Source of the DNA: Sphingomonas sp. 8AM
GTDB taxonomy: Bacteria > Pseudomonadota > Alphaproteobacteria > Sphingomonadales > Sphingomonadaceae
Length of the DNA stretch: 64,000 nucleotides
Direction of reading: 5' to 3'
NCBI RefSeq assembly: GCF_902506455.1
Contig: NZ_LR733844.1
Span: forward strand, 7,501 to 71,500
Of the stretch, positions 52,869-61,455 are shown piece by piece. Below the pieces are notes generated by a model, which had not been told where the DNA came from, made no database searches, and saw only the letters and a program-made list of their open reading frames with translations. The stretch's first letter is position 1. The number at the start of each line of letters is the position of its first letter. The position numbers and the translations under genes are program-made.

Positions 52869-53534
52869 ATGAGTGATGCTCCGGCCGCAGACGCCGCGCC
52901 CAAGAAAAAGGGCAAGATGAAGATGATCGTGATTGGCGCCGTCGGCGTCATCGTCCTGTTGGGCGGTGGCGTCGGCGCCGGTCTGTATGCCGCGGGCTCG
53001 GGCATGGTCGGCGGCGGCGGCAAGCCCGTCGCGCACGAGGATCCCAACAAGCCCAAGCTCGTCCCCAAAAGCGAGCAGAAGCACCCCGGCGAGGGTGGCG
53101 AAGGTGGCGAGGGCGGACATGGCGGCGGCGAAGCCGCGGCCGAGGGCGGCGAAGGTGGCGAGGGCGGCGGCGAGGCACATGGCGCGCCGACCCCCGAGGG
53201 CCATGGCGGCGAGCCCTATGCCTCGAACTATTTCTCGATGGAAAAGGAGTTCACCTCCAACCTTCAGGATTCGGTGCACTTCATCCAGATCGGGCTCGCG
53301 GTGTCGACGCCCTATGACGACAAGGTCATCACAAATCTGAAGACCAACGACATCGCGATTCGCTCTGCGATCCTGCTGACCCTCGGCGATACGACCGAGG
53401 ATCAGGTGTTCACCGGCGCCGGCAAGGCGCAGCTCCAGAAACGGCTCGTCGCAACGATCAACCAGGTTCTGCGGGAAAAGGAAGGCTTTGGCGGGATCAG
53501 TAACGTCTACTTTACCACTTTCGTGGTTCAGTGA
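52869..53534 (+). CDS. fliL: Flagellar basal-body protein FliL
   Basis: A 221-residue stator-associated protein. A Lys-rich N-terminus, one membrane helix (about 19-43) and the C-terminal FliL domain (VHFIQIGLAVSTPYDDKVIT; TNDIAIRSAILLTLGDTTED) are clear. Between them lies a Gly/Glu-rich linker (about 74-115) encoded by short tandem repeats, unusual for FliL. AGGGAA precedes the ATG. Confidence 0.93.
   Translation: MSDAPAADAAPKKKGKMKMIVIGAVGVIVLLGGGVGAGLYAAGSGMVGGGGKPVAHEDPNKPKLVPKSEQKHPGEGGEGGEGGHGGGEAAAEGGEGGEGGGEAHGAPTPEGHGGEPYASNYFSMEKEFTSNLQDSVHFIQIGLAVSTPYDDKVITNLKTNDIAIRSAILLTLGDTTEDQVFTGAGKAQLQKRLVATINQVLREKEGFGGISNVYFTTFVVQ
53092..53180. repeat. In-frame GGCGAGGGT-type tandem repeats in fliL
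   Basis: Repeated GAGGGTGGCGAAGGTGGC-like 9-mers encode Gly-Glu-Gly runs in the FliL linker. Copy number may vary. Confidence 0.75.
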
Positions 53535-53540
53535 ACGTAG

Positions 53541-54479
53541 ATGGTTAACAGGCCCGCCTCCCCCGACGCCGGATTCGACTCCGGTACGCCGATCGGCACC
53601 GCTGCCGCATTGGGCGGGGGGGCGGGTGCGCCTGCCAAGCTGCACCCGTTCGGCGATCTGCACACGCTGCAGCATCTGTCGGCGCGTGCCGCGCGCGGGG
53701 TGCGCCAGACCTTCGAGAGCTATTGGCGCGCCGAGACGCGCGCCTGGGCCGAGCCGCTGGAGGTGCTGCGCCTCGCCGACTATCGCGCGGCGCGCGGCGA
53801 CAAGCTGACGGCGTGGCTGCCGCTGTCGATGGACGGTCGCCCGGCGCTGTGCGTCGTCGACAGCCAGTTCGTGGTCGAGATCATCGACCTGTTCTTCGGC
53901 GGCACCGGCGACGTCTCGCCGGTGCTGGCGCTCGAATTCACCCCCGCGTGCGACGTGATCGTCGCGCGCATCGCCAAGGCATTGGCGCGCGCGCTGGAAA
54001 CCGCATGGGAACCGCTGGCGCGCGCGCGTTTCACCGCCGAGCCGTTCGAGCTGGGCGGGAACATGATCCCGGGTGTCGAGGCCGACGAGGTGGTGATCGC
54101 CACCCGCTTCGCGATCGCGCGCGGCAGCGCCAAGCCCGCGTTCGTCGACATCCTCTATCCGGTCGCGACGCTGAAGCCGCACACGGTCGCGCTGACCGGC
54201 AAGGTCGTCGCCAAGCCCAGCGAGGTCGACGCCGAATGGCGCACCCAGTTGACCCGGGCGGCGATGGGCGTGCGCTTCCCGGTCCGCTCGGTGCTCGCCG
54301 AGCCGACCATCCCGCTCTCGCGGCTCATGGATCTCAAGGAAGGCGACATCATCCCGATCAGTTTCGGCGCCGACGTGCCGATCGTGGTTGGCGGGATGGC
54401 GCTGGGGCTGGGCACCGTGGGCACGTCCAACGGCCGTGCGGCCATTCGCATCTCCAAGTTCGAAGGACCCCTGCAATGA
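53541..54479 (+). CDS. fliM: Flagellar motor switch protein FliM, lacking the CheY-binding N-terminus
   Basis: A 312-residue rotor protein. The central domain (LHPFGDLHTLQHLSARAARG; VVDSQFVVEIIDLFFGGTGD) and the C-terminal SPOA-type domain (RLMDLKEGDIIPISFGADVP) are present. The usual N-terminal LSQEEIDALL-like peptide that binds phospho-CheY is missing; the start instead reads VNRPASPDAGFDSGTPIG. Overlaps fliN by 4 bp. Confidence 0.93.
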   Translation: MVNRPASPDAGFDSGTPIGTAAALGGGAGAPAKLHPFGDLHTLQHLSARAARGVRQTFESYWRAETRAWAEPLEVLRLADYRAARGDKLTAWLPLSMDGRPALCVVDSQFVVEIIDLFFGGTGDVSPVLALEFTPACDVIVARIAKALARALETAWEPLARARFTAEPFELGGNMIPGVEADEVVIATRFAIARGSAKPAFVDILYPVATLKPHTVALTGKVVAKPSEVDAEWRTQLTRAAMGVRFPVRSVLAEPTIPLSRLMDLKEGDIIPISFGADVPIVVGGMALGLGTVGTSNGRAAIRISKFEGPLQ

Positions 54480-54766
54480 ACGACATGACCGGCGGATTTG
54501 CCATCGACGCCGCCGTCGCCGCCAACCTGCGGCTGTTGCAGGGCGTCGACGTCAAGCTGACCGTCGAAATCGGCTCGACCACACTGTCGCTGCGCGAATT
54601 GCTCGCGCTGGGCGAGTCGAGCGTGATCGAGCTGGACCGGCAGGCGGGCGAGCTGCTCGACGTGCTGGTCAACGGCACGCTGATCGGCCGCGGCGAGATC
54701 GTCACCGTCGGCGAGCGCTACGGCGTCAAGATGACCGAACTGGTTTCGCCCGAGAAGCGCGGCTGA
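54476..54766 (+). CDS. fliN: Flagellar motor switch protein FliN
   Basis: A 96-residue C-ring protein with the SPOA domain LRLLQGVDVKLTVEIGSTTL followed by LRELLALGESSVIELDRQAG and VNGTLIGRGEIVTVGERYGV. ATGA-coupled to fliM. Confidence 0.96.
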   Translation: MNDMTGGFAIDAAVAANLRLLQGVDVKLTVEIGSTTLSLRELLALGESSVIELDRQAGELLDVLVNGTLIGRGEIVTVGERYGVKMTELVSPEKRG

Positions 54767-54780
54767 GGGGCGATCACGCG

Positions 54781-55059
54781 ATGATGTGGACCTATATCCT
54801 GAAGCTGGTCGTGATGCTCCCGCTCGTCTGCGGGCTGATGATCGGCTGCCTGTATCTCTGGCGTCGGCTTGAGGCGCGGATGCCCGGCAAGCCGTCGACG
54901 CGCGGGATTGCGGTGCGCGAGACGATGATGATCTCGCCGGGCGTCAAGCTGGCGGTGGTCGATTTCGAGGGACGGCGCCTGCTCGTCTCGGTCAACCGCG
55001 CCGGCGTTACCCTGGTCGACAAGGCCGAAGGGCGCGTGCCGGTGGAGCCCGCCGCGTGA
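54781..55059 (+). CDS. fliO: Flagellar biosynthesis protein FliO
   Basis: A 92-residue protein with one membrane helix (about 5-27) and a small cytoplasmic domain (VRETMMISPGVKLAVVDFEG; RRLLVSVNRAGVTLVDK). Position between fliN and fliP, and the RRLLV pattern, fit FliO, which helps FliP assemble. GAGGGG upstream. Its 3' end overlaps the fliP start by 4 bp. Confidence 0.85.
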   Translation: MMWTYILKLVVMLPLVCGLMIGCLYLWRRLEARMPGKPSTRGIAVRETMMISPGVKLAVVDFEGRRLLVSVNRAGVTLVDKAEGRVPVEPAA

Positions 55060-55952
55060 GCGCCTCGGCGATGCAGAGCGGCGCGCTGATCCGCCCGCGC
55101 GCCCGTGCCGCGGGCAAGCGGTCGCACCTGATCCTCGCGCTGCTCGCGATCATCGTCGCGCTGTGCGTCGCGATGCCGGCGCTGGCGCAGAACTTCCCTG
55201 CCCCGGCGCAGCCGGCGGTGCAGGGCGCCCCGGCCGCGCCCGCGCCGGGCGTCGGCGACGCGGTCGACCGCGCGCTCGGCCAATTGTCGCGTGGCGATGC
55301 CGGTGCGCAGGGCAACAACGGCTCGATGTCGTTGTCGCTGCAAGTGCTCATCATCATGGGCCTGCTCACGGTGCTGCCCGGCATCGTGCTGATGATGACC
55401 AGCTTCACGCGGATCATCATCGTGCTGTCGATCCTGCGTCAAGCGATGGGGCTGCAACAGACCCCGCCCAACCAGGTGCTGATCGGCCTGTCGCTGTTCC
55501 TCAGCTTCTTCATCATGGCGCCCGCGATCAACCAGATCAACACGACCGCAATCCAGCCCTATTCGCAGGGGCGGATCAACGGCACGCAATTGATCCAGAC
55601 CGCCGCCGCGCCGCTCCACGCCTTCATGTCGAAGCAGACGCGCGTGAAGGACGTGACGATGTTCGCGCAGATGGCCAAGTCCGGCCCGTATGCGACGCCG
55701 AACGACATCCCCTATTCGGTGCTGCTGCCTGCGTTCGTCACCTCGGAGCTGAAGACCGCGTTCCAGATCGGCTTCCTGCTGTTCCTGCCGTTCATCGTCA
55801 TCGACCTCGTCGTCGCGACGGTGCTGATGGCGCTCGGCATGGCGATGCTCAGCCCGACGATCATTTCGCTACCGTTCAAATTGCTGTTGTTCGTGCTGGT
55901 CGATGGCTGGGCGCTGACGATGGGCAGTCTGGCCAATTCGTTCGCGACCTAG
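55056..55952 (+). CDS. fliP: Flagellar export gate protein FliP
   Basis: A 298-residue membrane protein. A signal peptide ends near MPALAQN (about residue 46), followed by a Pro/Ala linker and the FliP core (LMMTSFTRIIIVLSILRQAM; MAPAINQINTTAIQPYSQGR; ALGMAMLSPTIISLPFKLLL). GTG start coupled to fliO. A type B palindrome follows, so this operon segment is interrupted before fliQ. Confidence 0.96.
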   Translation: MSASAMQSGALIRPRARAAGKRSHLILALLAIIVALCVAMPALAQNFPAPAQPAVQGAPAAPAPGVGDAVDRALGQLSRGDAGAQGNNGSMSLSLQVLIIMGLLTVLPGIVLMMTSFTRIIIVLSILRQAMGLQQTPPNQVLIGLSLFLSFFIMAPAINQINTTAIQPYSQGRINGTQLIQTAAAPLHAFMSKQTRVKDVTMFAQMAKSGPYATPNDIPYSVLLPAFVTSELKTAFQIGFLLFLPFIVIDLVVATVLMALGMAMLSPTIISLPFKLLLFVLVDGWALTMGSLANSFAT

Positions 55953-55959
55953 CCTCCCG

Positions 55960-56051
55960 TCATCCCCGCGAAGGCGGGGATCCAGAACCTCCGACGTATC
56001 GCCTCCATCGACAGACCTGCGCGTCTGGATTCCCGCCTTCGCGGGAATGAC
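55960..56051. repeat. Type B palindromic element between fliP and fliQ
   Basis: GTCATCCCCGCGAAGGCGGG ... TCTGGATTCCCGCCTTCGCG and GGAATGAC at the end. Confidence 0.88.
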
Positions 56052-56074
56052 GAAGAGAGAAGAGTAAGCCCGCC

Positions 56075-56356
56075 ATGCAACCGCTCGTCGACGCCGATTA
56101 CTTCCTGACCGTCGCCAACCAGACCATGTGGGTGCTGGCGCTGGTCTCCGCGCCGATCCTGATCCCGGCGCTGCTGTCGGGCCTGATCCTCGGCATGGTG
56201 CAGGCCGCGACCTCGATCAACGAGCAGACGCTGAGCTTCGTGCCCAAGCTGATCGTCGTCGCGGTGTCGATCATGGTGTTCGGTGCGATGATCCTCGGCT
56301 TGCTCAGCGACTTCACCAACGAGATCTTCGCGCGCATCCCGGATCTGGTGCATTGA
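56075..56356 (+). CDS. fliQ: Flagellar export gate protein FliQ
   Basis: A 93-residue protein with two membrane helices and the family core (LLSGLILGMVQAATSINEQT; LSFVPKLIVVAVSIMVFGAM). Complete. Confidence 0.96.
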   Translation: MQPLVDADYFLTVANQTMWVLALVSAPILIPALLSGLILGMVQAATSINEQTLSFVPKLIVVAVSIMVFGAMILGLLSDFTNEIFARIPDLVH

Positions 56357-56377
56357 GCCTGACCTTGGCTGTTTATC

Positions 56378-56466
56378 GTACCGCGGCGAAGGCCGGGGTC
56401 CAGCTGCGGAACGATCGTACTGACAACGATCGGTCCGTATCTGAGCCCCGGCCTTCGCCGTGGCAC
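56378..56466. repeat. Type C palindromic element between fliQ and fliR
   Basis: GTACCGCGGCGAAGGCCGGG at the left, CCCCGGCCTTCGCCGTGGCAC at the right in inverse orientation; arms differ at a few positions. Confidence 0.8.
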
Positions 56467-56482
56467 AGGCGGCACAACTGAC

Positions 56483-57256
56483 ATGTTGGGCTTCGGCCTC
56501 TCCATCGAACCGCAGCTCTGGGCGCTGATCTTCGTGATGATCCGCGTCGGGGCGGCGTTCATCGCCGCACCCGTGTTCGGCAACGTTTCCGTCCCCTTGC
56601 CGGTGCGGATCACGCTGTCGGGCGCGGTCGGGGTGCTGGTAATCGGCACCACGTCGATCCAGCCGCCACCGACGATCTTCGCGCTCGCCACCTTCGTCGC
56701 GATCGCCGCCGAGGCGCTCGTCGGGCTGGCGATGGGCTTCATCGTCCAGATCGCCTTCGCCGCACCGCTGGTGGCGGGCGAGATCATCGGCGGTTCGATG
56801 GGCATCGGCTTCGCCAATATGATCGACCCCAATTCGGGCCGCTCCAGCCCTGCGGTCGGCCAGTTCCTGTCAATCCTGCTGACGCTGCTGTTCCTGTCGC
56901 TCGACGGGCATCTCGTGCTCGTCGACATGGTGGTGAAAAGCTATACAGCCTTGCCGCCCGGCGCGGCATGGCTGGCGGCGGGGCAGATGCGCGACATCGC
57001 GCTGTTCGGCGGCTATGCGTTCATGGCCGGGCTGCTGCTCGCCTTGCCGGTCGGGTTCCTGTTGTTGTGCCTCAACCTCGTCATGGGGATGGTGTCGCGC
57101 TCGGCCCCGTCGCTCAACCTGTTCTCGATCGGCCTGCCCGCCAGCCTCGCGGTCGGGGTCATCAGCCTCGCGATCGCGCTGCCCGCGATGGGCGATTACA
57201 TGCAGGTGATCGTCCGTGAGGGTCTCGCCGCCGCGCAAAGCCTGGTGCTCGGCTGA
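56483..57256 (+). CDS. fliR: Flagellar export gate protein FliR
   Basis: A 257-residue protein with six membrane helices. IEPQLWALIFVMIRVGAAFI at the start and the PNSGRSSPAVGQFLSILLTL and SRSAPSLNLFSIGLPASLAV blocks are diagnostic of FliR. Its stop overlaps the flhB start by one base. Confidence 0.95.
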   Translation: MLGFGLSIEPQLWALIFVMIRVGAAFIAAPVFGNVSVPLPVRITLSGAVGVLVIGTTSIQPPPTIFALATFVAIAAEALVGLAMGFIVQIAFAAPLVAGEIIGGSMGIGFANMIDPNSGRSSPAVGQFLSILLTLLFLSLDGHLVLVDMVVKSYTALPPGAAWLAAGQMRDIALFGGYAFMAGLLLALPVGFLLLCLNLVMGMVSRSAPSLNLFSIGLPASLAVGVISLAIALPAMGDYMQVIVREGLAAAQSLVLG

Positions 57257-58380
57257 TGTCGGAGGGAGGTGACAAGACAGAAGCCCCAACCCAGAAGCGT
57301 CGTGACGACGCCAGGGAGAAAGGCGACGTCCTCAAGAGCCGCGACCTCGCGACCGCCTTCGTCGTGCTGGCCGGCATCACCTGGATCATGTTCTTCGGCC
57401 CGGCGCTGCTCGCCGCCTGCCGCGAGGTGATGGCGGCGAGCTTCAACTTCGGCCGCGCCGACGTCGAGGATTTCCAGCCATGGCGCCCGCTGATCCAGGC
57501 CGGGTGGAAGCTGGCCGCGCCGCTCGGCACGCTGTTCGCGATCACGATCGCCGCCGCGGTCGCCAGCCAGGCCGGGCTCGGGTCGCTGAGCTTCAACGCG
57601 AAGCTGCTCACGCCGAAAGCATCGCGGATCAATCCCGGCTCCGGGATCATGCGCATCATCGGAATGCAGGGCTGGATCGAACTCGGCAAGTCGCTGCTCA
57701 AGGTGACGCTGCTCGGCGCGATCGGCGCGTGGATGCTGTGGCAGACCGCGCATTTCAGCTTCGGGCTCGCCGCCTCCAACCTGCCGGTCGCGCTCGCCGG
57801 GCTGGGCTCGACGCTGACGCATGTCCTGCTCGTCATGGCGATGGGGCTGGTCGCGATCGGCATGATCGACGTGCCGACCCAGATCATGCAGCTCCTCAAG
57901 AAGCTGCGTATGACCAAGCAGGAAGTGAAGGACGAGCATAAGGAGAGCGAGGGCAACCCCGAGATGAAGGGGCATATGCGCATGAAGCAGCGCGAGATGC
58001 TGTCGGGGGGCATGCACAAGGCGCTCGACCAGGCGCATGTCGTGCTCACCAACCCGACGCACTTCGCGGTGGCGCTGCGCTACGAGCGCGGACGCGACGA
58101 GGTGCCGGTGGTGGTGGCCAAGGGACGCGGCGCGCTGGCGCTCGCGATCCGTTCGGCCGCCAAGGATCGCGCGCTGCCGATCCTCGAATATCCGGCGCTG
58201 GCGCGTGCCGTTTACTATACCAGCCGCGAGGGACAGGAAGTGCGCGACGATCTGTATCTCGCCATCGCCACCGTGCTGGCTTTTGTCTTCGGACTCAATG
58301 CGCAAGCCGGCGGGACGCAGCCGCCGGTCGATGTGCCCGACACCGCACGTTTCGACGAAAATGGTGTCCGCCAGTCATAA
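57256..58380 (+). CDS. flhB: Flagellar export switch protein FlhB
   Basis: A 374-residue protein with four membrane helices and a cytoplasmic domain carrying the autocleavage site NPTH (266-269), in LTNPTHFAVALRYERG. Cleavage there changes export specificity from rod/hook to filament proteins. The N-terminal KTEAPTQKRRDDAREKGDVL is typical. Confidence 0.97.
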   Translation: MSEGGDKTEAPTQKRRDDAREKGDVLKSRDLATAFVVLAGITWIMFFGPALLAACREVMAASFNFGRADVEDFQPWRPLIQAGWKLAAPLGTLFAITIAAAVASQAGLGSLSFNAKLLTPKASRINPGSGIMRIIGMQGWIELGKSLLKVTLLGAIGAWMLWQTAHFSFGLAASNLPVALAGLGSTLTHVLLVMAMGLVAIGMIDVPTQIMQLLKKLRMTKQEVKDEHKESEGNPEMKGHMRMKQREMLSGGMHKALDQAHVVLTNPTHFAVALRYERGRDEVPVVVAKGRGALALAIRSAAKDRALPILEYPALARAVYYTSREGQEVRDDLYLAIATVLAFVFGLNAQAGGTQPPVDVPDTARFDENGVRQS

Positions 58381-58414
58381 AGAATCGCCGCGCGCGGCCG
58401 TTTAGGAGAGCATC

Positions 58415-59965
58415 ATGGCGACGATCAGCAGCACCAGCACGAGCAGCACGGCGTCGACGACGAAAACGTCGTCGACGACCGCGTCGTCGACCACCAAGAC
58501 GGCGAGCGCGTCATCGATCAACAAGTCGACCGCCAACTCGATCCTGACCTCGCTTGGCTCGGGCTCGGGCGTCGACACCGATACGCTGGTCACGCAACTC
58601 GTCGACGCGCAATTCGCCGCCAAGCGCGCGCAGATCACCGCCAAGACCGACAAGCTGACCGCGCAGATCTCCGACGCGGCGACGCTCAAGAATTTCGTCA
58701 GCGACTTCGCCAAGGCGGTCAACACGCTGGTCACCGGCGGCTCGCTGGCGACGCAGCCGAACGTCAGCGACCCCAAGGTCGCGGGCGCGACTGCGATCTC
58801 GGGCGCGCCGATGTCGGCCAGCGCCTCGGCGAACGTCACCGTCACCTCGCTCGCCACGGTGCAGACCGTCACCAGCGCGAAGCTCGCCAAGACCGACCAG
58901 TTCGGCAGCGGCAAGCTGACGATCAACATCGGCACCGCAAACTACACCGCCGGCAAGATGGACGGCCTGACGGTCGGCAAGGCCGGCGACGGCAGCGACC
59001 TGAGCTTCGACGTCGACGTCGCGCCGCCCAACGACACGCTGTCGGGCATCGCCGCCGCGATAAACGCCAAGAACACCGGCGTCACCGCCGCGATCATCAC
59101 CGACGCCGATGGCGGCGCGTTCCTGTCGCTGAAGGGGCAGAGCGGTACCGCGCAGGCGTTCTCGGTTACGGGCACCGGCGGGACGCTCGACACGCTCAAC
59201 GTTGGCCCCAACGCCACCGCGACCTCCAAGATGTCGGTCGTTGGCCAGTCCGCCAATGCCAAGCTGTCGGTCGACGGCGTGTCGGTCGAGCGGCCGAGCA
59301 ACGAGATCAGCGATCTCGTTCCCGGTATAAAGCTGACGCTGGCCGGCACCGGCTCGATGACGTTGACCGGCACGCGCCCCGACACCGCGTTGACCAATGG
59401 CGTCAAGGATTTCGTCGAGACCTTCAACCAGTTGCTCAACGAGGTGAAGCAGCAGACCAACGCGGTCGACGGCAGCCTGCGCGCCGATCCGGCCGCCAAG
59501 CAGCTGCTGCGCAACCTGCAGGGCTTCGCGAGCAAGACATTGCTCCCCGACGCCGCCCCGGGCTCGCCCTCGACGCTGGCCGGGATCGGCGTGACCACCG
59601 ACAAGACCACCGGCGAGCTGACGATCGACGACGCCGCGCTGACCAAGGCGATGAAGGACTCGCCCGATTCGATCCAGGCGATGTTCAACCCGAACAGCTT
59701 TGGCGCGACCGGCATCAACGCCGCGATGCAGTCGCTGAAGCTGTCGTCGGGCAGCACGCTGTACGGGCTGGGCGCGACCGACCTGAAGCTGCGCAAGGCG
59801 CAGGACGATCTGACGAAGGAAACCGCCAAGATCGACGAGCAGTCGACGCGCTTCTCGGCGCGGCTGACGCAGCAATATGCCAGCATGAACTCGCGCGTGT
59901 CGGCCTACAAGCAGACGCAGTCGTTTATGAAGCAGCAGATCGACGGCTGGTACAAGTCGAGCTGA
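58415..59965 (+). CDS. fliD: Flagellar filament cap protein FliD
   Basis: A 516-residue cap protein (HAP2). The first 35 residues are almost only Ser, Thr, Lys and Ala. The FliD core follows: LTSLGSGSGVDTDTLVTQLV, then ATLKNFVSDFAKAVNTLVTG, with the C-terminal domain ending near QSFMKQQIDGWYKSS. AGGAGAG precedes the ATG. Followed by fliS after 19 bp. Confidence 0.94.
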   Translation: MATISSTSTSSTASTTKTSSTTASSTTKTASASSINKSTANSILTSLGSGSGVDTDTLVTQLVDAQFAAKRAQITAKTDKLTAQISDAATLKNFVSDFAKAVNTLVTGGSLATQPNVSDPKVAGATAISGAPMSASASANVTVTSLATVQTVTSAKLAKTDQFGSGKLTINIGTANYTAGKMDGLTVGKAGDGSDLSFDVDVAPPNDTLSGIAAAINAKNTGVTAAIITDADGGAFLSLKGQSGTAQAFSVTGTGGTLDTLNVGPNATATSKMSVVGQSANAKLSVDGVSVERPSNEISDLVPGIKLTLAGTGSMTLTGTRPDTALTNGVKDFVETFNQLLNEVKQQTNAVDGSLRADPAAKQLLRNLQGFASKTLLPDAAPGSPSTLAGIGVTTDKTTGELTIDDAALTKAMKDSPDSIQAMFNPNSFGATGINAAMQSLKLSSGSTLYGLGATDLKLRKAQDDLTKETAKIDEQSTRFSARLTQQYASMNSRVSAYKQTQSFMKQQIDGWYKSS

Positions 59966-59984
59966 TCGGGAGAGACGACAGATC

Positions 59985-60383
59985 ATGGCCTATGCCTCTT
60001 CCCTGCTGCGCGATCCGGCGCGCACCTACCGCGAGATCGACCTCGCGGGCCGCACCGCCGCGGCCGACGGTCCGGCGCTCGTCCAGTTGCTCTACGAGGA
60101 ACTGACGCAGGCGCTGCGCGTCGCCGCCTGGGCGGCCGATCACAAGCAGTTCGCCACCCGCAGCGAACGCATCACCCGCGCCACCGCGATCCTGTTCGCG
60201 CTGGAGGCCAATCTCGATTTCGAGAAGGGCGGCGACGTGTCGCGTGCGCTGGCACGCTTCTACGGCGGGTGCCGGCGGCAGGTGATCGAGGCGAGCATCG
60301 GCACCGACGGCGCCCCGTTCCGCGCGGTCGCCGCCGAGCTGGAGGAGATCGCCAGCGCGTGGCGTCAGGCACGCGCGGCGTAA
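59985..60383 (+). CDS. fliS: Flagellin export chaperone FliS
   Basis: A 132-residue four-helix chaperone of FliC. ALVQLLYEELTQALRVAAWA and RITRATAILFALEANLDFEK match FliS; the C-terminal helix is shorter and diverged. No fliT gene follows. Last gene of the flagellar region. Confidence 0.9.
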   Translation: MAYASSLLRDPARTYREIDLAGRTAAADGPALVQLLYEELTQALRVAAWAADHKQFATRSERITRATAILFALEANLDFEKGGDVSRALARFYGGCRRQVIEASIGTDGAPFRAVAAELEEIASAWRQARAA

Positions 60384-60389
60384 CCTGCC

Positions 60390-60482
60390 GTCACCCCCGC
60401 GAAGGCGGAAATCCGGACGCGCAGGTCTTCGTAAGAGTCGTTGACGTCCGAGGTTCTGAATCGCCGCCTTCGCGGGAATGAC
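60390..60482. repeat. Type B palindromic element
   Basis: GTCACCCCCGCGAAGGCGGA at the left, CGCCTTCGCGGGAATGAC at the right; between convergent fliS and the CorA-like gene. Confidence 0.85.
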
Positions 60483-60498
60483 GAAGCAAGTCCGACGG

Positions 60499-61455
60499 TC
60501 ACCTCCTGAACCAGTGCCGCTGGACGAACCAGATCACGATCCCCGCCGCGATCACCGCGCAGGCGCCCGCGATCGCGTCGAACGCCCACGGCTCCTCGGC
60601 ATAGGGCAGTCCCTTGACGTTCATCCCGTACAGCCCGGTCAGGAACGTCAGCGGCAGGAAGATCATCGCCACCATCGCGATCACCAGACTGCGCTGGTCT
60701 AGCTGTTCGGCGCGCAGGTCGGTCAGCGCCTCGTGCATCAGCGCGGCGCGCTCGCGGATCGCCTCGACTTCCTCGGCCATCCGCGCGGCGCGGTCGGCGG
60801 CGGCCGAGAGATGCGCGCGATCTTCTTCCGCCAGCCAATCGCCGGGGAGCGTCGCCAGCCGCTCCAGCGCGGCGCGCTGCGGGCTGAGGAAGCGGCGGTA
60901 GTTGATCGCTTCCGAGCGCATCCGCGTCACCGAACGACGCAGCTCGAAAACGCGGTGCGCGCTGAGCTTCTGCTCGCAATCGTCGAGCCCGTCGCCGAGG
61001 TCGGCAACGACCGGGTCGAGATCCTCGGTGATCGCGGTGGCGATCGCGGCGATCAGGTCGCCGGGATCGCGCAGCTCGCCACGCTCTATCGCTTCCTCGA
61101 CGCGCGACAACGTCACCAGCCGCTTGCGCGAGACGGTGATGACGCGGCCCCTGGTAGCCCAGATGCGGATCGAGGCCAGCACATCCGAGGTATCGAGCGG
61201 CTCCTCGGTCCGCCCGCGCAGGTTGACGAACGCGCCCTGCCCGATCTTCTCGGCGCGCGGCCGCGTCTCGGCGGCGGTCAGCGCGTCGACGGTGAAGGCG
61301 TCGAGCCCGGCGGCGTCGCGCAGCCATGCCTGTGCCTCGGCGGCGTTGGAGGCGAGATGCACCCAGCGGAACGCCGCGTCGCCCGACAGCCCCGTTTCCG
61401 GTGCGACCTTCTCGACCTTGCCGTCATCACTGACGCGCCATGCCACGCCGCTCAT
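60499..61455 (-). CDS. CorA/ZntB-family metal ion transporter
   Basis: A 318-residue protein with a long cytoplasmic domain and two C-terminal membrane helices. The signature GMN is in LTFLTGLYGMNVKGLPYAEE (about 277-285), and the helix before it is FLPLTFLTGLYG-like. The sequence after GMN fits ZntB-type zinc exporters better than magnesium CorA, but the metal is not decided. Its ATG overlaps the stop of the siroheme gene (ATGA). Confidence 0.9.
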   Translation of the reverse strand: MSGVAWRVSDDGKVEKVAPETGLSGDAAFRWVHLASNAAEAQAWLRDAAGLDAFTVDALTAAETRPRAEKIGQGAFVNLRGRTEEPLDTSDVLASIRIWATRGRVITVSRKRLVTLSRVEEAIERGELRDPGDLIAAIATAITEDLDPVVADLGDGLDDCEQKLSAHRVFELRRSVTRMRSEAINYRRFLSPQRAALERLATLPGDWLAEEDRAHLSAAADRAARMAEEVEAIRERAALMHEALTDLRAEQLDQRSLVIAMVAMIFLPLTFLTGLYGMNVKGLPYAEEPWAFDAIAGACAVIAAGIVIWFVQRHWFRR

